DNA of 64,000 nt from Bacteroidia bacterium (GTDB lineage: Bacteria > Bacteroidota > Bacteroidia > Flavobacteriales > Flavobacteriaceae), in assembly GCA_030425285.1 (NCBI GenBank), contig JAUIAY010000008.1, positions 61,512-125,511 of the forward strand. The letters are read 5' to 3'. Position numbers and translations under genes: made by a program. Every line of letters begins with the position of its first letter. Within the stretch, counting starts at the first letter, position 1. Below are positions 53,262-61,633 of the stretch, piece by piece. The notes under the pieces were generated by a model. The model was not told the DNA's origin. It made no database searches and was given only the letters and a program-made list of their open reading frames with translations.

Positions 53262-53654
53262 TTACTTCTTTCTTTTTAATTCTGTTTTAATGACAGTTTG
53301 AGCATCTGATGCGTTGGACATTTCAGCATACTCTGCTGCAGTGTGTCCTTTATCACATTTAGATTTCAAATTGGCACCATTATCAATAAGTACCTGCAAG
53401 ATATCTGCTCTATTAAATTTAGCAGCATACATAGCAGGTGTCAAGCCATTCCATTTTTTGTTGACATCAGCTCCAAGGTCAATAAGTTTTTGTACAGTTT
53501 CAATATCTCCTTTTACAATGGACATGTGAAATGGGCTCGCTTCTACAATAGTTATGTTATCATAACTTGTTTCTGTTTCCAAATTTGTTGCTGCATTACT
53601 AGTAGCTAAAGTTAAGCTCAATGCAATTGCCGTTAAGACGATTGTTTTTTTCAT
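53262..53654 (-). CDS. Secreted ankyrin-repeat protein
   Basis: 130 residues. Signal peptide (IVLTAIALSLTLATSNAAT), then about two to three ankyrin repeats (IVKGDIETVQKLIDLGADVN, LTPAMYAAKFNRADILQVLI, DKGHTAAEYAEMSNASDAQ). Probably periplasmic protein-protein adaptor. Small and isolated, 250 bases from gpmI; that gap is AT-rich and holds only promoter-like elements. Confidence 0.9.
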   Translation of the reverse strand: MKKTIVLTAIALSLTLATSNAATNLETETSYDNITIVEASPFHMSIVKGDIETVQKLIDLGADVNKKWNGLTPAMYAAKFNRADILQVLIDNGANLKSKCDKGHTAAEYAEMSNASDAQTVIKTELKRKK

Positions 53655-53876
53655 GATGAATGATTTTTGATTAATGAAATAATTTTTGATATACTAAAGA
53701 GACGACATAAAATCGGAACTGTTACACATAAAAATTACAAATAACATTTATTTAACTATTTGGATACAAATCTGTTAATTTCATATTAAATCTTACTCGC
53801 CTACACAACAAATCAGTTTATTCATAATTATTCCCAGTTTTTATCCGTTGGCTATGTCCAAAAAATTATAAACTTT

Positions 53877-53884
53877 TATCTTTG
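53877..53884 (+). promoter_or_regulatory. -7 promoter element for gpmI
   Basis: TATCTTTG ends 20 nt before the ATG at 53905. A small GGCT...AGCC hairpin lies in the leader. Confidence 0.65.
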
Positions 53885-53904
53885 GCTCATAAAGCCAAAA
53901 AACA

Positions 53905-55422
53905 ATGAACAAGAAAGTTATTTTGATGATTTTGGATGGCTGGGGAAAATCTCCCGACCCCAAAGTTTCGGCCATAGACAATGCGCAAACACCATTTATA
54001 GATTCACTTTACAATAAATATCCTAATGCCTCATTAAGAACCGATGGTTTACATGTTGGTTTACCTGAAGGTCAAATGGGAAACAGTGAAGTGGGCCACA
54101 TGAACTTGGGCGCTGGACGCATTGTTTATCAAGATTTAGTGAAAATCAATTTAGCTGTAAAAGACAAAACACTTCAAGACGAGCCTGTTTTGGTTAATGC
54201 TTTCAACTATGCCAAAAGCAATAATAAACCCATTCATTTTTTAGGATTGGTTAGTGATGGTGGTGTACACTCCCACATCAATCATTTATTAGGTTTAATT
54301 GATTCTGCCAACGCATTTGGTGTTCAAGAATCCTATGTACACGCATTTACCGATGGTCGCGATGTAGATCCAAAGTCTGGTTATGGTTTTATTACTGAAT
54401 TATTAGATCACATTGAAGAGACACCAACCAAACTAGCAACCATAACTGGTAGGTATTATGCCATGGATCGAGACAATAGATGGGAACGCATCAAACTGGC
54501 TTACGATGCTATGATTCATGGTACTGGCAACCATACAATCAATCCGCTAAAGTCTATTCAAGAAAGCTATGACAATGATGCAACTGATGAGTTCATCAAA
54601 CCTATTATCTGTACTGATAAAAATTCAGAACCTGCAACCACTATTCAAAATGGTGATGTAGTGATCTTCTTCAATTTTAGAACCGATCGCGGAAGGGAAT
54701 TGACCGAAGCACTGTCCCAAAAGGATTTCCACGAACAGAATATGCATAAATTGAATCTGTATTACGTGACTATGACCAATTATGACGAATCGTTTCAAAA
54801 TATCCATGTTGTTTTCAAGAAGGACAATTTGGAAGATACGCTTGGTGAGGTTTTGTCCAAAAATCATAAAAAGCAGATTCGAATTGCTGAAACGGAAAAA
54901 TACCCTCATGTTACCTTTTTCTTTTCAGGTGGACGAGAAGAACCATTTGATGGAGAAACTAGAATCTTACGAAATTCTCCTAAAGTAGCCACATACGATT
55001 TAAAACCTGAAATGAGTGCTTACGAACTTCGCGATGCATTAATTCCCGAACTTAAAAAAAAGACCGCAGATTTTGTTTGTTTGAATTTTGCTAATGGCGA
55101 CATGGTCGGTCACACAGGCGTCATGGAAGCAGCCATTAAAGCTTGCGAAGCTGTCGATACTTGTGTAAAAGATGTTGTAACTACTGCATTAGAAAATGAT
55201 TATACAACATTACTTATTGCAGATCATGGAAACTGTGAAACTATGGTAAATCCTGATGGGTCGCCTCATACTGCCCACACAACTAATCCTGTTCCTATAA
55301 TTTTAATTGACAAGGAACTAAAACACATTAACGACGGTATTCTTGGAGATTTAGCACCTACAATTCTAAAATTAATTGGTATTGATCAACCGGATTTAAT
55401 GACACAAAAAAGTCTGATTTAA
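53905..55422 (+). CDS. gpmI: 2,3-bisphosphoglycerate-independent phosphoglycerate mutase
   Basis: 505 residues, the normal size. Phosphoserine nucleophile Ser61 in QMGNSEVGHMNLGAGR; metal ligands in LMILDGWG and LIADHGNCE. It interconverts 3- and 2-phosphoglycerate in glycolysis, using manganese. A BT0820-type HAD gene follows after 28 bases. Confidence 0.98.
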   Translation: MNKKVILMILDGWGKSPDPKVSAIDNAQTPFIDSLYNKYPNASLRTDGLHVGLPEGQMGNSEVGHMNLGAGRIVYQDLVKINLAVKDKTLQDEPVLVNAFNYAKSNNKPIHFLGLVSDGGVHSHINHLLGLIDSANAFGVQESYVHAFTDGRDVDPKSGYGFITELLDHIEETPTKLATITGRYYAMDRDNRWERIKLAYDAMIHGTGNHTINPLKSIQESYDNDATDEFIKPIICTDKNSEPATTIQNGDVVIFFNFRTDRGRELTEALSQKDFHEQNMHKLNLYYVTMTNYDESFQNIHVVFKKDNLEDTLGEVLSKNHKKQIRIAETEKYPHVTFFFSGGREEPFDGETRILRNSPKVATYDLKPEMSAYELRDALIPELKKKTADFVCLNFANGDMVGHTGVMEAAIKACEAVDTCVKDVVTTALENDYTTLLIADHGNCETMVNPDGSPHTAHTTNPVPIILIDKELKHINDGILGDLAPTILKLIGIDQPDLMTQKSLI

Positions 55423-55450
55423 GTTTTCTTTGTATTTTGCATCGTAGATT

Positions 55451-55867
55451 ATGGATTTTAACAATAAACTAATTATTGCTGTCGATTTTGATGGCACCAT
55501 TGTAGAAGACGCTTATCCTAAAATAGGAAAACCGATGATGTTCGCTTTTGAAACACTACAAAGACTTCAAAAAGATGGACATCGATTGATTTTGTGGACT
55601 TACAGAAGCGGCGTGAAGTTGGATGAAGCTGTAGATTTTTGTAAAAATAACGGCATTGAGTTCTATGCCGTAAACAAAAGTTTCCCTGAAGAACAATTTG
55701 ATTATAGCAAAAGTCGCAAAATACATGCTGACTTATTTATAGACGATCGCAATATTGGCGGTTTCATTGGCTGGGGTGAAGTCTATCAAATGCTGACCAA
55801 TCCAAAATATCAACCTCTTAAGATGCCCAAAAAGAAAGGGTTTTTCTCATTTTTAAAATCCAATTAA
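55451..55867 (+). CDS. BT0820-type HAD hydrolase
   Basis: 138 residues, a small capless HAD. Motif I AVDFDGTIVED, motif II-like ILWTYRSG, motif III/IV DLFIDDRNIGG. It probably removes phosphate from a small substrate that is not known. It shares the operon-like position with gpmI (28-nt gap); a weak TATTTTG precedes it. Confidence 0.9.
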   Translation: MDFNNKLIIAVDFDGTIVEDAYPKIGKPMMFAFETLQRLQKDGHRLILWTYRSGVKLDEAVDFCKNNGIEFYAVNKSFPEEQFDYSKSRKIHADLFIDDRNIGGFIGWGEVYQMLTNPKYQPLKMPKKKGFFSFLKSN

Positions 55868-55929
55868 GAAAGTACTCCCATTAAACTTTTCCTTGATTTT
55901 CAATAACTATATTAGTTGTTAATTTTAAG

Positions 55930-55937
55930 TATCTTTG
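55930..55937 (+). promoter_or_regulatory. -7 promoter element for map
   Basis: TATCTTTG ends 16 nt before the ATG at 55954. Confidence 0.65.
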
Positions 55938-55953
55938 CGCATATTTTTTTATC

Positions 55954-56772
55954 ATGATTATTGTAAAGACCAAAGAAGAAATTGAATTAATGCGAGAGAG
56001 TGCCCTTGTGGTATCTAAAACCCTTGGCATGCTTGCCAAAGAAGTAAAGCCAGGTGTTACGACTTTGCAACTTGACAAAATGGCCGAAGAATATATTAGA
56101 GAGCAAGATGCCATTCCTGGTTTTTTAGGTTTATATAACTTTCCCAACACCTTGTGTATGAGTCCTAATTCACAAGTGGTTCATGGATTTCCCACTAATG
56201 AACCTTTACAGGAAGGCGATATCATTTCAATTGATTGCGGTGCTATTAAAAACGGTTTTTATGGCGATCATGCCTATACCTTTCCTGTTGGTGAAATCGA
56301 CCCAGAAACTCAAAAACTTTTGGATGTAACCAAAGAGTCCTTGTATGTTGGTATTAGAGAGTTTAAAATTGGTAATCGTGTTGGTGATGTTGGTTTTGCC
56401 ATTCAAAAACACTGTGAAGCTCATGGCTATGGTGTGGTTCGCGAACTCGTGGGCCATGGATTGGGACGTAAAATGCATGAAGACCCTGAAATGCCAAACT
56501 ATGGCAAACGTGGTCGCGGTAAAAAATTTATTGAAGGCATGGTCGTAGCCATTGAACCAATGATAAATATGGGAACCCATAGAATAAAACAACATCGTGA
56601 CGGTTGGACTATTACCACTTTAGACAACAAACCTTCTGCTCATTTTGAGCATGATGTAGCTATTGTAGATGGCAAACCCGAATTACTATCAACCTTTGCC
56701 TACATATACGAAGCCTTGGGTATTGAAAGTAATGAAGAGGACGAATTTAGACAAAAAGCTTTAGTGTTATAG
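55954..56772 (+). CDS. map: Type I methionine aminopeptidase
   Basis: 272 residues. Metal ligands in IISIDCGAIKNGFYGDHAYT (two Asp), GHGLGRKMHE (His), and the two Glu in VVAIEPMIN and the C-terminal HFEHDVAIVDG. It removes the initiator Met from new proteins. A DUF3050 gene begins one base after its stop. Confidence 0.97.
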   Translation: MIIVKTKEEIELMRESALVVSKTLGMLAKEVKPGVTTLQLDKMAEEYIREQDAIPGFLGLYNFPNTLCMSPNSQVVHGFPTNEPLQEGDIISIDCGAIKNGFYGDHAYTFPVGEIDPETQKLLDVTKESLYVGIREFKIGNRVGDVGFAIQKHCEAHGYGVVRELVGHGLGRKMHEDPEMPNYGKRGRGKKFIEGMVVAIEPMINMGTHRIKQHRDGWTITTLDNKPSAHFEHDVAIVDGKPELLSTFAYIYEALGIESNEEDEFRQKALVL

Positions 56773-56773
56773 T

Positions 56774-57559
56774 ATGGGGAATATTGAACGTATTGAAAAT
56801 GAGTTAGCGCCATTACGCCAGAAACTCAACGAACACAAACTATACAAATCCCTTAAAACCGTAGAAGACATCAAGATATTTATGGAGCAGCACGTATTTG
56901 CTGTTTGGGATTTTATGTCATTACTCAAGGCGCTCCAAAACCATTTAACAACTACCAGTTTACCATGGACCCCTGCTCCTAACCCAGCAACAGCGCGTTT
57001 CATTAATGAAATTGTGCTAGGGGAAGAAAGTGACGTTAATGAACTTGGAGAACCAAAAAGCCATTACGAAATGTATTTGGACGCCATGGAGCAAATTCAT
57101 GCTAAAACAGACACAATCAAGCTGTTTATTACTTGTATTGAAAATAATTTGTCAATAAACGAGGCTGCTAAAAAAGCAGGAATTAATGAAGAGGCCTTGA
57201 AGTTTATGCAATTCACCTTTGATGTTATTGACACCCATGAGCCTCACAAAATCGCTTCGGCTTTTACATTTGGTCGTGAAGATGTCATTCCTGATATGTT
57301 TTTTCAGATTATCAATCAATCGGAAATGGGAAGTGACTCATTCAGTAAACTTACATATTACCTAAATCGTCATATTGAATTGGATGGTGATGAACATGGT
57401 CCTCTATCATTAAAAATGATTCAGGAGTTATGTGGAACCGATTCTCAAAAATGGGGCGATGTATTGGAAGTTGCCAAGCAATCCCTTGAACAACGATTGG
57501 CGCTTTGGGATAGCATAACTATGAAAATAGAACGTAATAAACTAACCGAATTGGTTTGA
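56774..57559 (+). CDS. DUF3050 (heme-oxygenase-like fold) protein
   Basis: 261 residues. The first third has MEQHVFAVWDFMSLLKAL, and the domain ends with FYH-like residues replaced by YYLNRHIELDGDEHGPLSL, the DUF3050 pattern. The His and Glu positions (EQH, RHIELDGDEHG) could bind a di-metal site as in heme-oxygenase-like oxidases. Function unknown. One base separates it from map. Confidence 0.87.
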   Translation: MGNIERIENELAPLRQKLNEHKLYKSLKTVEDIKIFMEQHVFAVWDFMSLLKALQNHLTTTSLPWTPAPNPATARFINEIVLGEESDVNELGEPKSHYEMYLDAMEQIHAKTDTIKLFITCIENNLSINEAAKKAGINEEALKFMQFTFDVIDTHEPHKIASAFTFGREDVIPDMFFQIINQSEMGSDSFSKLTYYLNRHIELDGDEHGPLSLKMIQELCGTDSQKWGDVLEVAKQSLEQRLALWDSITMKIERNKLTELV

Positions 57560-57565
57560 GAGTAA

Positions 57566-58330
57566 ATGAAAAAACTCTTTAAAATAATTTTAAACACCAT
57601 TCCCAGACCCATTCTAATTCGGTTAAGTTATGTAGCGCGTCCTGTGTTGGCTTTTATATTACGAGGTCAACGTTATACTGATCCTATTGATGGTAAAAGT
57701 TTTAAAACCTTTTTACCTTATGGCTATGGTAATCAACGTACCAATGTGCTATCGCCTTCTACCTTATCATTAGAACGCCACCGATTACTTTGGTTGTATT
57801 TACAAAATGAAACCAACTTTTTTACAGATAAACTGAAGGTGCTTCATTTTGCACCTGAACAGGCGTTTTACAAACGGTTTCGAAACCTCCAAAATTTAGA
57901 CTATACCACTACGGATTTGTATTCGCCTTTAGCCGATGTTAAAGCTGATATTTGCAATCTACCCTTTGAAGACAATAGTTTTGACGTGATTTTATGCAAT
58001 CATGTTCTGGAACACATTCCAGATGATATTAAAGCTATGCAAGAATTATATCGTGTTTTAAAGCCAAGCGGTTGGGGCATTTTTCAAATTCCACAGGATT
58101 TAACACGCGATAAAACATTTGAAGACAATAGCATTACTGATAAAAAAGAACGTGCGAAAATTTTTGGTCAGTATGACCATGTTCGTGTATATGGCAGAGA
58201 TTACTTCGATCGGTTACGCCAAAACGGCTTTAACGTTGAAGAAGTGGACTACTCGACCAAACTAACGACTGAAGAAATTACCCGCTATTGTTTAGCTAAT
58301 GGCGAAATTATTCCTTTGGTTAGAAAATAA
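57566..58330 (+). CDS. Class I SAM-dependent methyltransferase
   Basis: 254 residues. Methyltransferase_11-like: KVLHFAPEQAFYKRF (motif I is modified, no DxGxG), CNLPFEDNSFDVILCNHVLEHIPDD, and LKPSGWGIFQIPQ. A basic N-terminus may bind membrane. Substrate unknown; often near surface-carbohydrate genes in flavobacteria, but that is not so here. Six bases after the DUF3050 gene. Confidence 0.88.
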   Translation: MKKLFKIILNTIPRPILIRLSYVARPVLAFILRGQRYTDPIDGKSFKTFLPYGYGNQRTNVLSPSTLSLERHRLLWLYLQNETNFFTDKLKVLHFAPEQAFYKRFRNLQNLDYTTTDLYSPLADVKADICNLPFEDNSFDVILCNHVLEHIPDDIKAMQELYRVLKPSGWGIFQIPQDLTRDKTFEDNSITDKKERAKIFGQYDHVRVYGRDYFDRLRQNGFNVEEVDYSTKLTTEEITRYCLANGEIIPLVRK

Positions 58331-58421
58331 AAAAAAGCTGAACTAAACTTTCGTCCAGTCCAACTTTTAGTTTTGATTAATAGCATCCTATTTATGACAC
58401 TTGAATTTTAAAAAGTCACTT

Positions 58422-59423
58422 TTAGGATTCCGGAAATCCGTTGAATGATTGAGTCATCAAGTCTCCTTTTTCACTTTCATAAATAATAAACACTTGTAAT
58501 TCGGGATGTGTTTTTAGAAATTCTTCTATTTTTTCAATACCCATAGCCTGAAAAGCCGTTGCAAAACCATCTGCCGTCATGCAGTTTGGTGTCAATACTG
58601 ATACACTCAATATATTGGTTTTGGTTGGATAACCCGTTTTTGCATCAATAATGTGCGCATACCGATTGCCATTTTCATCAACTTTAAATTTTCTATAGGT
58701 TCCAGATGTTGCCATAGCACTTTCAGTTAAAGTTATGGCCTTCATCACCGATTGAGTACCATCAAAATTCGGTTTATCAATTCCTACTTTCCAAGCCGCT
58801 TGTTTTTCGACATTTATTCCTTTGGAGCGAATTTCACCACCAATTTCAACCAAATAATTTTCACTGTTTTTAGATTCTAAAAAATCGGCAATCACATCAA
58901 CACCATAACCTTTGGCTATGGCATTAAAATCAATAAAAGTGTTTTTATGTTTTTTTATTAGAAATCGGTCTGCTAAAAATAATTTTTCAAATCCAACAAA
59001 TTGCATAAGGCTATCAACCTTCAAGCTATCCAATTCGCTCATTTTTTCTTCTGGCCCAAAACCCATAGCATTTACAATAGTCCCAATGGTTGGATCAAAA
59101 ACACCTTCTGTTTGTTCGTAAATTCTTTTGGCTGTTGTATACACCTCAACAAAGTGACTATCTACTTCGGTAGTTTCGTTTCTGTTCCATTTTGATATAT
59201 TAGAATCTACTTGATACGTAGACATGGAATTATTTATAACAGAAAAGATACTATCAAATTCTTTTGAAAAATCCGATTCTAAATCATAAATAACTGAATA
59301 TGAGGTTCCAAAAACCGATCCTGAAAGTCTGGAGTTTTGAAATTCTTTATCACTTTTGCACGATATTATAATCAGAACTGTCGATATTATTATGCCAAAT
59401 TTTTTATAAAAATGATACTTCAT
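58422..59423 (-). CDS. apbE: FAD:protein FMN transferase (ApbE), lipoprotein
   Basis: 333 residues. Lipobox IIISCKS at residues 18-24, so it is attached to the periplasmic side. Substrate region DFNAIAKGYGVDVIADF, GGEIRSKG, and the metal site TSGTYRK with HIIDAKTGYPT. It moves FMN from FAD onto threonines of flavoproteins such as NQR or RNF subunits. Partner genes are not in the window. Confidence 0.95.
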   Translation of the reverse strand: MKYHFYKKFGIIISTVLIIISCKSDKEFQNSRLSGSVFGTSYSVIYDLESDFSKEFDSIFSVINNSMSTYQVDSNISKWNRNETTEVDSHFVEVYTTAKRIYEQTEGVFDPTIGTIVNAMGFGPEEKMSELDSLKVDSLMQFVGFEKLFLADRFLIKKHKNTFIDFNAIAKGYGVDVIADFLESKNSENYLVEIGGEIRSKGINVEKQAAWKVGIDKPNFDGTQSVMKAITLTESAMATSGTYRKFKVDENGNRYAHIIDAKTGYPTKTNILSVSVLTPNCMTADGFATAFQAMGIEKIEEFLKTHPELQVFIIYESEKGDLMTQSFNGFPES

Positions 59424-59590
59424 AAAGTCATGAATTGTTTGCTCGTAAAATTACTATAAAAAAGCAACACCTCACAGTAATTCAGATTGTTAATAAAATG
59501 TTGACAACAACATGTGAATCCTAATATTGTGAGTGTTTTTTTACTAATTTTATTTATTAATCAATCACCACACAAAAGAACGGGGCATAA

Positions 59591-61609
59591 ATGAAAATTC
59601 TTTTTTCTTTTTTATTGGCTTTTGCTTGTTGCATTCAATACGGAAATGCACAGCAATTGACCAAAAAACATCGTGTAAAAAAAGGAGAGACCGTTTATCA
59701 TTTATCTCGAGTATATAATGTTTCGCCTCAAGAGATTATTTCATTAAACCCAAATTCCGAAAACGTTATTTATGTTGATGAAGTTTTGCTTATACCCTCA
59801 AATGGACAAACAATTGGCAATAACAATTCCACTCAATCAAACAATCAAAACCAAACTATCGCCCATCATGTCTTAAGAGGAGAAACAAAATATGGCCTGT
59901 CAAAAAAATACGGACTCACTATAGCCGAATTGGAGCAGCAAAACCCGCACATAAAAAATGGTTTACAAGCTGGTCATTATTTATCCATTAGTTCATCAAA
60001 CCTGCCAACAGTTTCTTCAAGCTCTTACAAAGGTGTTAGGTATCATAACGTGCAAAAAGGAGAAACGCTTTACAGGCTATCCAAACAATATGAGGTTACC
60101 ATTCAAGACATTAAATCGGCCAATCCTGAAATGACTATTTTAAAATATGGAACCACAATAGCCATACCAGCTACAACCGCAGTTGTAGATAATAATAATG
60201 AGGCTTCTGAACTAGAAGACAACCTAGTGAATGAAGTAACAGAAACAATTAACGAAACGGAAAACGCAATCATAGAAACTCCTCCTACTGAAGAACCAAA
60301 AGATAATAATACCATTGAGACTGTTAGTTACGAAGATTACACCATAAAACCCAAAGAAACTTTATACAGTTTGTCCAAACAAGCAAATATGAGCATGGAG
60401 GCATTTGTTGATTTAAATCCAGAGCTAAAAAAATCGGTCATGGTTGGCACAGTTATCAAAATGCCTGTAGCGTCAAACAAAACAGAAATAGTCCCTGTTG
60501 AGCAATCAACCAACCAACCTACTTCAATCGTTGGTCAGGATAATCTTTTAAAAACCATAGACCGAACGAGCAAAAAGAAAATATTGTTTGTAATGCCTTT
60601 CACTGAAAGCGAATTTAACAATAGCCTACATTCTAAAAGTAGTATAGAAACTGATTATGAACGAAATTTGAACTTTTATAGGGGATCCAAAATAGCATTA
60701 GATTCCATTGAAAAGTTTGGTATATCGGTTAATTCAGATATTATAGAAATTGATATTGAATCGACTGTTACGCCTTCAAATATCAGATCCAAAAACAACT
60801 CATTAGAAGGTTATGATGCTGTTATTGCTCCTTCGTATTCTGACAATATTGATTGGCTTGTGTCTTTAGCCAAAGACAGGAATATCCCTGTAGTAACAGC
60901 CTACAATGCTACAAATAATAGCAATCTAACCAATGTTGTTGAAGCTTACCCTTCTATTAATATTCAAAAGCTAAAAATTCTTGACTATTTAAAAACCCAG
61001 CAAGGAAATTTGATTCTTATCAGTGATTACAATCGCGAAAACAGTAGGAATTTCATTATCACCAATGCTCCTGAAATCAAAATTATTGAAACCAAAAGAA
61101 ATGGCAATTATTCCAGTCGGGATTTAACCAATCTTTTAGAGGAATCAAAAACTAACTATGTTATCATTGACAGTGATAAAAACGGTGTGTTTTTAAACAC
61201 AACTAACACCCTTTTGCGTGAACTATCACAATTTAAAATTCAGTTGGTTGTATTAGAAAAAAGTCTCATTCCTAGTGAAGAAGACATTTCGGCTAAAAGG
61301 TTTACCATTCTTAAGATGCTATATCCTGAAGTTAACCACACTATGGTTTCAAATCTTAATACACTTGCAAAAAACCTCAAATCAAAATATGGAACAGAAT
61401 CATCACCAATAGCCCAAGAAGGTTTTGACATAACCTATGACACACTATTACGATTGTGCCAAAACAATTATGATTATACTAATAGTTTGAATGAAGTTAA
61501 AACAACACACAGCACATTAGAATTTAACTATAAAATAACCAAATCTGGAAGACACGTTAATGATATAATCTTGGTCAAAGAATTTAAAAGTTCTGATTCT
61601 AACAACTAA
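59591..61609 (+). CDS. Secreted protein with four LysM domains and a PBP1-like domain
   Basis: 672 residues. Signal peptide (LFSFLLAFACCIQYGNAQ). LysM repeats at about 24-67 (VKKGETVYHLSRVYNVSPQ), 93-136 (LRGETKYGLSKKYG), 150-193 (QKGETLYRLSKQYEVT) and 250-293 (KPKETLYSLSKQANMS), separated by Ser/Thr- and Glu-rich linkers. From about 327 a periplasmic-binding-protein type 1 domain follows (KKILFVMPFTESEF, GYDAVIAPSYSDN, GNLILISDYN). Probably binds peptidoglycan while sensing or carrying a ligand. Widely annotated as LysM or ABC substrate-binding protein in flavobacteria. The repeat adhesin starts 24 bases later. Confidence 0.92.
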   Translation: MKILFSFLLAFACCIQYGNAQQLTKKHRVKKGETVYHLSRVYNVSPQEIISLNPNSENVIYVDEVLLIPSNGQTIGNNNSTQSNNQNQTIAHHVLRGETKYGLSKKYGLTIAELEQQNPHIKNGLQAGHYLSISSSNLPTVSSSSYKGVRYHNVQKGETLYRLSKQYEVTIQDIKSANPEMTILKYGTTIAIPATTAVVDNNNEASELEDNLVNEVTETINETENAIIETPPTEEPKDNNTIETVSYEDYTIKPKETLYSLSKQANMSMEAFVDLNPELKKSVMVGTVIKMPVASNKTEIVPVEQSTNQPTSIVGQDNLLKTIDRTSKKKILFVMPFTESEFNNSLHSKSSIETDYERNLNFYRGSKIALDSIEKFGISVNSDIIEIDIESTVTPSNIRSKNNSLEGYDAVIAPSYSDNIDWLVSLAKDRNIPVVTAYNATNNSNLTNVVEAYPSINIQKLKILDYLKTQQGNLILISDYNRENSRNFIITNAPEIKIIETKRNGNYSSRDLTNLLEESKTNYVIIDSDKNGVFLNTTNTLLRELSQFKIQLVVLEKSLIPSEEDISAKRFTILKMLYPEVNHTMVSNLNTLAKNLKSKYGTESSPIAQEGFDITYDTLLRLCQNNYDYTNSLNEVKTTHSTLEFNYKITKSGRHVNDIILVKEFKSSDSNN

Positions 61610-61633
61610 CTAAAACTACCTGAAAAAATAAAA

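Noticed and set aside
53655..53876. Small gene in the 250-base spacer before gpmI
   Set aside because: Only short frames without recognisable features; besides the gpmI promoter I see nothing.
58331..58375. Terminator after the methyltransferase at 58330
   Set aside because: The arms AAAAGCTGAACT and AGTCCAACTTTT have two mismatches and a long loop; too weak to call.
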